Below are positions 25,299 to 32,305 of a stretch of 64,000 nt of DNA, one piece after another (the stretch's first letter is position 1; every line of letters starts with the position of its first letter). The position numbers were made by a program, and so were the translations under genes. The notes under the pieces were generated by a model that did not search any database, was not told the DNA's origin, and was given only the letters and a program-made list of their open reading frames with translations. The DNA is from an uncultured Eubacteriales bacterium (lineage in GTDB: Bacteria; Bacillota; Clostridia; Oscillospirales; Oscillospiraceae): assembly GCA_905198835.1 (NCBI GenBank), contig CAJKDY010000012.1, forward strand, positions 1 to 64,000, read 5' to 3'.

Positions 25299-25433
25299 AA
25301 AGCGCGAGGGTAGGCGGCCCGGACCCGATGGAGCCCCGACAGGCCCAAAACAGGCGAGCGCCGCAGACGCGAGCGGCATTTGGGCCGCGAGGGGCGAAGC
25401 GGGGCCGAAAAGGCCGCCCAACCCGAGCGTGAC
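25299..25433 (-). repeat. structured intergenic repeat, type B (copy 1)
   Basis: About 135 bp; on the minus strand it begins GTCACGCTCGGG and ends CCCTCGCGCTT. It folds as one long interrupted hairpin: outer GGCGGCC/GGCCGCC, then GCCCC/GGGGC, then GGCCCAAA/TTTGGGCC, and an apical GCGTC/GGCGC stem. Head-to-tail with the type A copy next to it. It lies between the S-layer-like gene promoter and mnmG and has opposite orientation to the other copies in the window. Confidence 0.9.
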
Positions 25434-25439
25434 AGCAAC

Positions 25440-25570
25440 GAAGCGCGAGGGTAGGCGCGCCGCCGGGCTTGGAGCCACCCGCACGGCAAAAACAGGCTGG
25501 GCGCAGCCCAGCGGCATTTTGCCAAGGGTGGCGAAAGAATCGGCGAAAGCGCGCCCAACCCGAGCGTGAC
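25440..25570 (-). repeat. structured intergenic repeat, type A (copy 2)
   Basis: About 131 bp with the same ends as copy 1 but a different core: outer GGCGCGC/GCGCGCC, middle GCCACCC/GGGTGGC, GGCAAAA/TTTTGCC, apical CTGGGC/GCCCAG. Together with copy 1 it makes an A-B tandem unit that recurs at 63303-63570. The whole region 25169-25663 has no gene: it holds the two divergent promoters and this repeat pair. Confidence 0.9.
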
Positions 25571-25591
25571 AACGCAAAATATTGAAATTTC

Positions 25592-25620
25592 TTGACCATG
25601 GGCCTTGCTTGCGCTAGAAT
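25592..25620 (+). promoter_or_regulatory. sigma-A promoter of mnmG-mnmA
   Basis: TTGACC (25592-25597), 17-base spacer, TAGAAT (25615-25620), 43 bases before the mnmG ATG. Confidence 0.85.
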
Positions 25621-25663
25621 AGGCATGTTCCGTCCCACTACATTATATAAGGAGGTGTGGCCC

Positions 25664-27706
25664 ATGGAATATCAGGCCGAGAGCTTCGACATTGCCGTGA
25701 TCGGCGCGGGCCACGCCGGGTGCGAGGCCGCTCTGGCGGCGGCACGCCTGGGGCTGAAGACCGCGTGCTTTTGTGTGAATCTGGACAGCGTGGGCAATAT
25801 GCCCTGCAATCCCGCCATCGGCGGCGCGGGCAAGGGCCAGCTGGTGGCCGAGATCGACGCCCTGGGGGGCGAGATGGGCCGGGCCGCCGACGCCTGCTGT
25901 ATCCAGTCCCGGCTCCTGGGCCGGGGCAAGGGCCCGGCGGTGTGGTCCCTCCGGTGCCAGGCCGACCGGCAGAAGTACCGCTCTTATATGAAGTCCGTCC
26001 TGGAAAATCAGCCAAATTTGACGCTGAAGCAGGCGGAGATCGTGGAAATTCGACGCGATCCGACAGGAGTGGCCGCTGTGGTCACCGATACCGGCGCAGT
26101 CCACCCCGTCCGCGCCTGTGTGGTGGCCACCGGGACCTATCTGGGCGGGCGCACCATCACCGGGGAGGTCGCCCGGCAAAGCGGCCCTGACGGCCTCCAG
26201 GCCGCCACCCAGCTCACCCGCTCGCTGGGGGCGCTGGGCCTGCCCCTGCGGCGGTTCAAGACAGGCACGCCGCCCCGGGTAGACGCCAAGACTGTGGACT
26301 TTCCCAAGATGGAATTGCAAGAAGGGGACGCCGACGCGCCGGGCTTTTCCCAGAGCGCGGGGCCGGAAAACCGGGCGGTGTGCTGGCTCACCTATACCAA
26401 TGAGGCCACCCACAACATCATTCGGCAAAATCTCCACCGCTCGCCCCTCTTCTCCGGCGTCATCGAGGGGGTAGGCCCCCGGTACTGCCCCTCCATTGAG
26501 GACAAGGTGGTCCGCTTTGCCGATAAGCCCCGCCACCAGCTCTTTATCGAGCCCATGGGCCTGGACACCGGGGAGCTGTACGTCCAGGGCCTCAGTTCGT
26601 CGCTGCCCGAGGATGTGCAGCTGGAAATACTGGCTACCATCCCCGGCCTGGAGCACGCCAAAATGACCCGGCGGGCCTACGCCATCGAGTATGACTGCGT
26701 GGACCCCACGGCGCTGCTGCCCACTCTAGAGTGCAAGACCGTGCCCGGCCTCTATGGCGCGGGGCAGTTCAACGGCTCCTCGGGCTACGAGGAGGCCGCC
26801 GCCCAGGGACTGCTGGCGGGGATCAACGCCGCGATGAAGCTGCTGGGCCGGGAGGCCGTGGTCCTCAGCCGCTGGGAAGGCTACACCGGCGTGCTCATCG
26901 ACGACCTGGTGACCCGGGGCACGGGCGAGCCCTACCGCATGATGACCTCCCGCACCGAGTACCGCTTGCGCTGCCGCCAGGACAACGCCGACCAGCGCCT
27001 GACCAGGCTGGGCCACGCCATCGGATTGGTCAGCGACGCCAGGTTGGCCGCCGTGGAGGCCAAATACGCCGCCGTAGAGGCCGAGATCGCTCGCTTGGAG
27101 CGCACCGGCACCCCCGGCGGCGAGCGCCTGGCCCAGCTTCTGCGTCGCCCGGAGGTGACCTATGCTGACCTGGCTGGGCAGGATCCCGGCCGCCCCGCCC
27201 TTGACCCAGAGGTAGTCCGACAGGTGGAGATCCAGGTGAAGTACGCGGGCTACATCGCCCGGCAGGAGCGGCAGATCGCCGAACTGAAGCGCATGGAGGA
27301 CCGCCCCCTGAGCGCGGACATGGACTACGACCACATCGACGGTCTTCGCCTGGAGGCCCGGCAGAAGCTGAAGGCCGTCCAGCCCGCCAACCTGGGCCAG
27401 GCCGGCCGCATCAGCGGCGTCTCCCCGGCGGACCTGACAGCCCTGATGTTTTATCTGGAAAAACGCGCTGCCACTCCCAAGCCTTCCCCCCTAGAGGGGG
27501 GAAGGTGGCACGGCGAAGCCGTGACGGATGAGGGGAGCGTCGCAGGCCTTGAAGGGCGCCCTCATCAGTCGCCTGCGGCGCCAGCGTCTCGCCTGTCGGC
27601 TCGGTCAGCTCGTAGCTCGGGCCCCTCTGGGGCCCACTCGCCCCCCTGCCAGGGGGAAGCCAAGGAACCCGGCAGCGTGACAACGGAGAAAAACCATGGA
27701 AAATAA
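25664..27706 (+). CDS. mnmG: tRNA uridine-5-carboxymethylaminomethyl modification enzyme MnmG, with repeat-derived tail
   Basis: With MnmE, MnmG builds the carboxymethylaminomethyl group on U34 of tRNAs. FAD motif VIGAGHAGCEAALAAARLG at the start, the conserved CNPAIGGAGKGQL-type loop with its catalytic Cys, and the C-terminal helical domain with TSRTEYRL. The start follows AAGGAGG by 7 bases. The normal protein would end near SPADLTALMFYLEKR; here about 78 more residues (from AATPKPSPLEGGRW) are read through a palindromic repeat, and the stop overlaps the mnmA start by 11 bases. Confidence 0.93.
   Translation: MEYQAESFDIAVIGAGHAGCEAALAAARLGLKTACFCVNLDSVGNMPCNPAIGGAGKGQLVAEIDALGGEMGRAADACCIQSRLLGRGKGPAVWSLRCQADRQKYRSYMKSVLENQPNLTLKQAEIVEIRRDPTGVAAVVTDTGAVHPVRACVVATGTYLGGRTITGEVARQSGPDGLQAATQLTRSLGALGLPLRRFKTGTPPRVDAKTVDFPKMELQEGDADAPGFSQSAGPENRAVCWLTYTNEATHNIIRQNLHRSPLFSGVIEGVGPRYCPSIEDKVVRFADKPRHQLFIEPMGLDTGELYVQGLSSSLPEDVQLEILATIPGLEHAKMTRRAYAIEYDCVDPTALLPTLECKTVPGLYGAGQFNGSSGYEEAAAQGLLAGINAAMKLLGREAVVLSRWEGYTGVLIDDLVTRGTGEPYRMMTSRTEYRLRCRQDNADQRLTRLGHAIGLVSDARLAAVEAKYAAVEAEIARLERTGTPGGERLAQLLRRPEVTYADLAGQDPGRPALDPEVVRQVEIQVKYAGYIARQERQIAELKRMEDRPLSADMDYDHIDGLRLEARQKLKAVQPANLGQAGRISGVSPADLTALMFYLEKRAATPKPSPLEGGRWHGEAVTDEGSVAGLEGRPHQSPAAPASRLSARSARSSGPSGAHSPPCQGEAKEPGSVTTEKNHGK
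27480..27664 (+). repeat. palindromic MITE-like repeat inside the mnmG 3' end
   Basis: About 185 bp, starting with the perfect 10-bp palindrome arms CCTTCCCCCC / GGGGGGAAGG (27482-27491, 27496-27505), then CACGGC/GCCGTG, GACGGATGAGGG, and near the right end GGGCCCC/GGGGCCC and CCCCCTG/CAGGGGG before AAGCCAAGG. Elements of this type (CCTTCCCCC...GTGACGGATGAGGG) are, to my recollection, common repeats in Oscillospiraceae genomes. The frame stays open throughout, so it is translated as the MnmG tail. Boundaries are approximate. Confidence 0.8.
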
Positions 27707-28691
27707 GGTAGTTTTGGGCCTCAGCGGCGGAGTGGACTCCGCCGTAGCGGCGGCCCTTTTAGTCCAGAGGGGCTTCCAGGTCTCCTGTGTCTACCTAGAT
27801 AACGGCGTAGGCGATGCCGCCCCCGCCCGCCAGGCGGCGGAGCAGCTGGGGCTGGAGCTGGAGATCATCGACATCCGCCCGGCCCTGGAGGAGCGGGTTT
27901 GCAAGCCCTTCGCCGAGGGCTATCTGGCCGGCAAAACCCCCAGTCCCTGCGCCCTATGCAATCCGGCGGTGAAATTTGACGCGCTGCTGCAACGCTCAGA
28001 CGCTCTGGGCGCAAGGTTTGTGGCCACCGGGCACTACGCTCAGGTAGCGGAGGGAGGGCTGCTTAAAAAGGGCGCGGTTGGCAACGACCAGTCCTATCTG
28101 CTCTCCCGGCTGACCCGGCAGCAGCTGGCGCGGTGTATCTTCCCCTTGGGCGAGTACGAAAAGCCCCAGGTCCGGGCCCTGGCCGCCCAGTTCGGTCTGG
28201 CCGCCGCCCAGCGGCCCGACAGCATGGAGATCTGCTTTATCCCGGATAACGACTACGCCGCGTGGCTGGAGCGCCGGGGCTTTGCCTGCCCGGAGGGGGA
28301 CTTTGTGGACAAGGAGGGCCACGTCCTGGGTCGCCACAAGGGCATCCACCACTACACCCTGGGCCAGGGCAGCGGCCTGGGCCTCTCCGGGCCCCACAAA
28401 TACTACGTCTCGGCCATTCTGCCCGGGGAAAACAAGGTGGTCTTGTCCGACGGCAGCGATCTGGGCCGGACCGAGATCACCGTGGAAGGCCTCCAGTTCC
28501 TGGCCGATGGCCTGCCCCCGCGCCTGACAGCCCGCTTCCGCCACTCCCGGACCCTGACCCCGGGGACGCTGGAGGTCCAGGGCAACCAGGGCCTTTTCCG
28601 GGCCGACGAGTCCGTCCGGGCCCCTACCCCGGGCCAGCTGGCGGTATTTTACGATGGGGATACGGTGGTGGCCAGCGGCTGGATAAAATAA
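27696..28691 (+). CDS. mnmA: tRNA-specific 2-thiouridylase MnmA
   Basis: 331 residues. The PP-loop SGGVDSAVAA binds ATP. The catalytic Cys pair is in PCALCNPAVKF and in SMEICFIP, with GHYAQV and NDQSYLLSRL between, all family hallmarks. It adds sulfur at C2 of U34, the same nucleotide modified by MnmG, which explains the pairing with mnmG. It is about 30 residues shorter than E. coli MnmA, mostly near the N-terminal domain. Translation overlaps mnmG by 11 bases. Confidence 0.92.
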   Translation: MENKVVLGLSGGVDSAVAAALLVQRGFQVSCVYLDNGVGDAAPARQAAEQLGLELEIIDIRPALEERVCKPFAEGYLAGKTPSPCALCNPAVKFDALLQRSDALGARFVATGHYAQVAEGGLLKKGAVGNDQSYLLSRLTRQQLARCIFPLGEYEKPQVRALAAQFGLAAAQRPDSMEICFIPDNDYAAWLERRGFACPEGDFVDKEGHVLGRHKGIHHYTLGQGSGLGLSGPHKYYVSAILPGENKVVLSDGSDLGRTEITVEGLQFLADGLPPRLTARFRHSRTLTPGTLEVQGNQGLFRADESVRAPTPGQLAVFYDGDTVVASGWIK

Positions 28692-28694
28692 CTC

Positions 28695-28723
28695 TTGACA
28701 GACGGGAAAAAAGGCTGTATAAT
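28695..28723 (+). promoter_or_regulatory. promoter of the tRNA-Gly gene
   Basis: Perfect consensus: TTGACA (28695-28700), 17-base spacer, TATAAT (28718-28723), 13 bases before the mature tRNA 5' end. Confidence 0.93.
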
Positions 28724-28735
28724 ACCACCGTTGTC

Positions 28736-28811
28736 GCGGGTGTAGCTCATCTGGTAGAGCGCCACCTTGCCAAGGTGGAGGTAGCGAGTTCGAGCCTCGT
28801 CACCCGCTCCA
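28736..28811 (+). tRNA. tRNA-Gly, anticodon GCC
   Basis: Complete cloverleaf: acceptor GCGGGTG/CACCCGC, D arm GCTC/GAGC, anticodon stem CCACC/GGTGG with loop TTGCCAA, T arm with GTTCGAG, and an encoded CCA end. A lone, single-gene unit with its own promoter and terminator. Confidence 0.97.
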
Positions 28812-28849
28812 AAACAAAAGGACACGCCGTCGGCGTGTCCTTTTGTTTT
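28811..28849 (+). terminator. intrinsic terminator of tRNA-Gly
   Basis: A perfect 18-bp inverted repeat (28811-28828 and 28832-28849) with a 3-base loop and T-rich 3' arm begins at the last base of the tRNA. Confidence 0.93.
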
Positions 28850-28994
28850 GGGCTTCGGCAGCCGAAAACCGCCTGCGTTGCTTGCGTGGCAACTTGAAGT
28901 TGCGGAAAATTTTCCCCCTTGATACGCTGGGTTGGTGGCTTTTTGGCCCGGGCTACCTTAGAATGAGGACATCCACAACAAGGAGGTCATAGGA

Positions 28995-29894
28995 ATGAAT
29001 TATTTTCCGGAAAATCTGGCCCGGCTGCGCAAACGGGCCGGGTATACCCAGGAGTCCCTGGCCGAGGCCCTGGGGGTGAGCCGCCAGGCGGTGAGCAAGT
29101 GGGAGTCGGGCCAGGCCATGCCTGAGGCGGCCACGCTGGTGGAGCTGGCCGACCTGCTGGACTGCTCCCTGGACCAGCTGATGCGCCAGGAACTGACAGA
29201 CCCGCCGGTCCCTTTTCAGGAGGATGTGCCGCCGGAGGCGGAGGATCGGGCGGTCTTTACCGCCTGGGCCGCGCACATGGACCGCTTTTCCAGGATGATC
29301 GCCTGGGGCGTGGCGTTGGTGCTGACCGGTATCTCGGCCCTACTGATGGTCTCCACCCGGGTGGAGGAGGGGGACCCTTTGGTAGTCCTGCCCTTTTTCC
29401 TCTTCCTGGCCGGGGCCGTGTTCCTCTTTGTCTGGGGCGGCATCAGCCACGGTGACTTTCTAAAGGCCCATCCCGACGTGCCCATGCTGTGGACCGACGA
29501 AGAACAAGAGGCCTTTCGCAAAAAATTCCGCCTGGGCATCACTCTGGCGGTGGTGGGCGTACTACTGAATGTGACGCTGTTGGTGCTGCTGGGCTGGCAC
29601 GCGGGGGAAAACGAGGCCGCCAAGGCCCGGGCGGTGGCCCTTTTCATGCTGATCCTGGCCGCCTGCGTGTGGACCTTTGTCTATCTGGGCATCCAGACGG
29701 CGAAGATGGAGGGCGAGGCGTGCCAAAAAAGGCCCAAGCCGGAGGAGAATCCCTGGGCCGGGGTCATCATGATGTCCGCCACCATCCTCTATCTGCTGCT
29801 GGGCTTTGTGTGGAACCTGTGGCACCCGGGCTGGGTGGTCTTTCCCATCGGCGGCATCCTGTGCGGCATCCTCAGCGTGGTCCAGAAAAAGTGA
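28995..29894 (+). CDS. XRE-family HTH regulator with C-terminal membrane domain
   Basis: 299 residues. Residues 5-60 form a Cro/C1-type helix-turn-helix (LARLRKRAGYTQESLAEALG, VSRQAVSKWESG). The rest has about five hydrophobic helices (for example WGVALVLTGISALLMV, LPFFLFLAGAVFLFVW, LGITLAVVGVLLNVTLLVLLGW, a helix around FMLILAACVWTFVYLG, and one at the end). Membrane-tethered XRE regulators are frequent in Firmicutes; the signal is unknown. AAGGAGG precedes the ATG. A TAGAAT box is 30 bases upstream but lacks a clear -35. Confidence 0.85.
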   Translation: MNYFPENLARLRKRAGYTQESLAEALGVSRQAVSKWESGQAMPEAATLVELADLLDCSLDQLMRQELTDPPVPFQEDVPPEAEDRAVFTAWAAHMDRFSRMIAWGVALVLTGISALLMVSTRVEEGDPLVVLPFFLFLAGAVFLFVWGGISHGDFLKAHPDVPMLWTDEEQEAFRKKFRLGITLAVVGVLLNVTLLVLLGWHAGENEAAKARAVALFMLILAACVWTFVYLGIQTAKMEGEACQKRPKPEENPWAGVIMMSATILYLLLGFVWNLWHPGWVVFPIGGILCGILSVVQKK

Positions 29895-29901
29895 TGTGAG
29901 C

Positions 29902-29938
29902 AAAAAAAGAGACTGGCCGCTGGCCAGTCTCTTTTTTT
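29902..29938. terminator. bidirectional intrinsic terminator
   Basis: Perfect 17-bp inverted repeat (29902-29918, 29922-29938), seven A on one side and seven T on the other, between the XRE gene and the convergent kdgK. On the minus strand it ends the kdgK transcript after the repeat copy at 29957-30092. Confidence 0.93.
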
Positions 29939-29956
29939 GCATCTGTCTGTGGGGCT

Positions 29957-30092
29957 GTCACGCTCGGGTTGGGCGCGCTTGTCGGGGTCGCTTCGCGGCT
30001 GCGCGGCCAAAATGCCGCTCACGCCCACGGCGTTCGCCTGTTTTTGGCCTGTCGCCGCTCCATCGCCCCCGGCGCGCCTATCCTCGCGCTTC
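29957..30092 (+). repeat. structured intergenic repeat, type B with type A outer stem (copy 3)
   Basis: 136 bp from GTCACGC to GCGCTTC. The core resembles type B (GGCCAAAA/TTTTGGCC, apical ACGCC/GGCGT) while the outer stem is GGCGCGC/GCGCGCC as in type A; the second stem is GCGGC/GCCGC. It ends directly at the kdgK stop codon and precedes the terminator, so it is in the kdgK 3' untranslated region. Confidence 0.9.
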
Positions 30093-31118
30093 TTATCTCT
30101 GAATACGACCAGAGCCGTCGCCGCCGGCCAGCTTCTCCACCTCGGCCACAGTGACCATGTTGTAGTCACCCTCGATGGAGTGCTTCAGCGCGGAGGCCGC
30201 CACGGCGAACTCCACCGCGTCCTGGGTGGACTTGCCGGTGAGCAGGGAGTAGATGAGCCCGCCGCCGAAGCTGTCGCCGCCGCCCACGCGGTCGATGATA
30301 TGCAGGTCGTACTTCTTGGAGAAGCAGTACTCGCCACTGGCCACGTCATAGAGCATGGCGGACCAGCCGTTGTCGAAAGCGCTGTGGCTCTCACGCAGGG
30401 TGATGGCCACCTTCTCAAAGCCGAACTTATCAGCCAGCTGCTTGGCCACGGACTTGTAGCCCTCATGGTTCAGGCTGCCGCCGTAGATATCGGTAGCCTC
30501 GGCCTCGATGCCGAACACGTCCTTGGCGTCCTCCTCGTTGGAGATGCACACGTCCACATACTGGCAGAGGTCCGTCATGGCCGCCCGGGCCTGGTCCCGG
30601 GTCCACAGCTTGCCGCGGTAGTTGAGGTCGCAAGAGATCTTCACGCCCTTGGCCTTGGCGGCCTGGCAGGCCTCCTTGCAGATCTCCACCACGTTGGGGC
30701 CCAGAGCCGGAGTGATGCCGGTGAAGTGGAACCAGTCGGCGCCGTCAAAGATCTTGTTCCAGTCGAAGTCGGCCTTGGTGGCCTCCTGGATGGCGGAATG
30801 GGCCCGGTCATAGATGCACACGCTGCCGCGCTGGGAAGCGCCCTTCTCGTTGAAGTAGATGCCCACGCGGTCGCCGCCCCGGGTGATCAGGGAGGTGTCC
30901 ACACCATAGCGGCGCAGGCTGTTGACCGCGGCCTGGCCGATGGCGTGGGCAGGCAGCTTGGTGACGTAGGCGGCGTCCAGGCCGTAGTTGGCCAGGGACA
31001 CGGCCACGTTGGCCTCGCCGCCGCCGAAGGTGAACTCCAGATGGTCGGCCTGGACAAAGCGCTCGTAGTTGTAGGGCTGGAGACGGATCATGAGCTCGCC
31101 GAAGGTAATGACTTTCAT
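30093..31118 (-). CDS. kdgK: 2-dehydro-3-deoxygluconokinase (KDG kinase, PfkB family)
   Basis: 341 residues. Phosphorylates 2-keto-3-deoxygluconate to KDPG, the last activation step before the aldolase. The PfkB motifs are GGGEANVAVSLANYGLDA at the N-terminus and DRVGGGDSFGGGLIYSLL at the C-terminus with the catalytic Asp. The neighbouring aldolase and uronate genes fix the substrate assignment. Start with TAGGAGG. Last gene of the uronate operon; its stop abuts a structured repeat. Confidence 0.92.
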   Translation of the reverse strand: MKVITFGELMIRLQPYNYERFVQADHLEFTFGGGEANVAVSLANYGLDAAYVTKLPAHAIGQAAVNSLRRYGVDTSLITRGGDRVGIYFNEKGASQRGSVCIYDRAHSAIQEATKADFDWNKIFDGADWFHFTGITPALGPNVVEICKEACQAAKAKGVKISCDLNYRGKLWTRDQARAAMTDLCQYVDVCISNEEDAKDVFGIEAEATDIYGGSLNHEGYKSVAKQLADKFGFEKVAITLRESHSAFDNGWSAMLYDVASGEYCFSKKYDLHIIDRVGGGDSFGGGLIYSLLTGKSTQDAVEFAVAASALKHSIEGDYNMVTVAEVEKLAGGDGSGRIQR

Positions 31119-31161
31119 GTAGGGTTCCTCCTATATTTCAATTTTAGGTATGTACGCTGTT

Positions 31162-31297
31162 GTCACGCTCGAGTTGGGCGGCCTTTTCGGCCCCGCTTCC
31201 CGGCTGCGCGGCCAAAATGCCGCTCACGCCTTTGGCGTTCGCCTGTTTTTGGCCTGTCGCCGGTCCATCGGGTCCGGGCCGCCTACCCTCGCGCTTC
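31162..31297 (+). repeat. structured intergenic repeat, type B (copy 4)
   Basis: 136 bp, GTCACGC to GCGCTTC. Stems: outer GGCGGCC/GGCCGCC, second CCGGC/GCCGG, third GGCCAAAA/TTTTGGCC, apical ACGCC/GGCGT. It lies between two genes of one operon, ends exactly at the stop codon of the aldolase gene, and leaves 43 bases before the kdgK start. Confidence 0.92.
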
Positions 31298-32263
31298 TCA
31301 GTTCTTCACCAGGTGGATAGCAAACCCGCCGAACTCGCCCTCGATGTAGACGGCCTTGGTCTTGCCGGTAGCCTGGTCCACCACCTTGTCGGTGTCCATA
31401 AACTTGACGCCCTGGAGGCCCAGGTGGTAGATGGCCCGATCCACGTCGTTGGTGCCGATGGCGATATGGCCCATGGTGCCGGGCTTCTTCACCTTGCAAG
31501 CCTCCACGACGGTGCCGGCAAAGTCAGAGGAGTTGCCCTCCTTATAAGGGAAGCCAAAGATGGCGCCGATGGCCTTGGCCACGTTGGCGGCCTGGGCGGC
31601 GTCGCCACAGTTGATACCCACATGCTTGAGGGTGAATCCCAGCATGGTGCGCACGGCCTCCTGGCACATGGCGGTGATCTCATCCCACTTGCCGGCCTTG
31701 ATCATATCGCTCTTGCACATCCAGGTGCCGCCCACGGCCATGATCTGGTCATAGCCCAGGTAGTCGTTGACATTCTTGGCGTTGACGCCGCCGGTGCACA
31801 TCCAGCGAGCGGACTTCAGCGCCGCGCCGATGTTCTTGAGCATGCCCACGCCGCCGTTGGCCTCGGCAGGGAAGAACTTCAGACCCTGGCAGCCCTGGTT
31901 CATGGCCTGCTGCATCTCGCCGGCGGAGCAGGTGCCGGGGACCATGATGCCGCCCTTGTCCAGCACGTGCTGGCACACGGCGGGATCGTAGCCGGGGGCT
32001 ACGATGAAGGACGCGCCGGCGGCCATGGCCTTGTCGGCCTGCTCGCAGGTGAGCACCGTGCCCGCGCCCAGCAGCATCTCGGGCACTTCCTTGTTGATGA
32101 TCTTGATGCACTCCTCGGCACAGGCGGTGCGGAAGGTCACCTCGGCCGCGGGCAGGCCGCCGGCCACCAGAGCCTTACAGAGGGGCACCGCCTCGTCCAC
32201 GGAGTTGAAGGCGATGACAGGGATGATGCCAATGTCGGAAATGCGCTTGAGAATGTCGTTCAT
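31298..32263 (-). CDS. KDPG/KHG aldolase fused to a C-terminal glyoxalase (VOC)-like domain
   Basis: 321 residues. Residues 1-210 are a class I KDPG aldolase: AEVTFRT holds the catalytic Glu and GLKFFPAE the Schiff-base Lys, with GAGTVLT and APGYDP. It splits KDPG into pyruvate and glyceraldehyde-3-phosphate. Residues 213-321 (LKHVGINCGD ... MGHIAIGTNDVDRAIYHLG ... GEFGGFAIHLV) resemble a VOC domain, as in glyoxalases and extradiol dioxygenases. A single aldolase is about 210 residues, so this is a true fusion. The added domain's role is unknown. Confidence 0.88.
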   Translation of the reverse strand: MNDILKRISDIGIIPVIAFNSVDEAVPLCKALVAGGLPAAEVTFRTACAEECIKIINKEVPEMLLGAGTVLTCEQADKAMAAGASFIVAPGYDPAVCQHVLDKGGIMVPGTCSAGEMQQAMNQGCQGLKFFPAEANGGVGMLKNIGAALKSARWMCTGGVNAKNVNDYLGYDQIMAVGGTWMCKSDMIKAGKWDEITAMCQEAVRTMLGFTLKHVGINCGDAAQAANVAKAIGAIFGFPYKEGNSSDFAGTVVEACKVKKPGTMGHIAIGTNDVDRAIYHLGLQGVKFMDTDKVVDQATGKTKAVYIEGEFGGFAIHLVKN

Positions 32264-32305
32264 ATTGGGTTCCCTCCTATTTTAAATTGCGATTTTACAA
32301 TGGAT

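Noticed and set aside
25299..25570. The tandem repeats as a CRISPR array or a short gene
   Set aside because: Units are 130 bp, only two per site, with no short spacers; frames through them are interrupted and the pairing pattern explains the sequence better.
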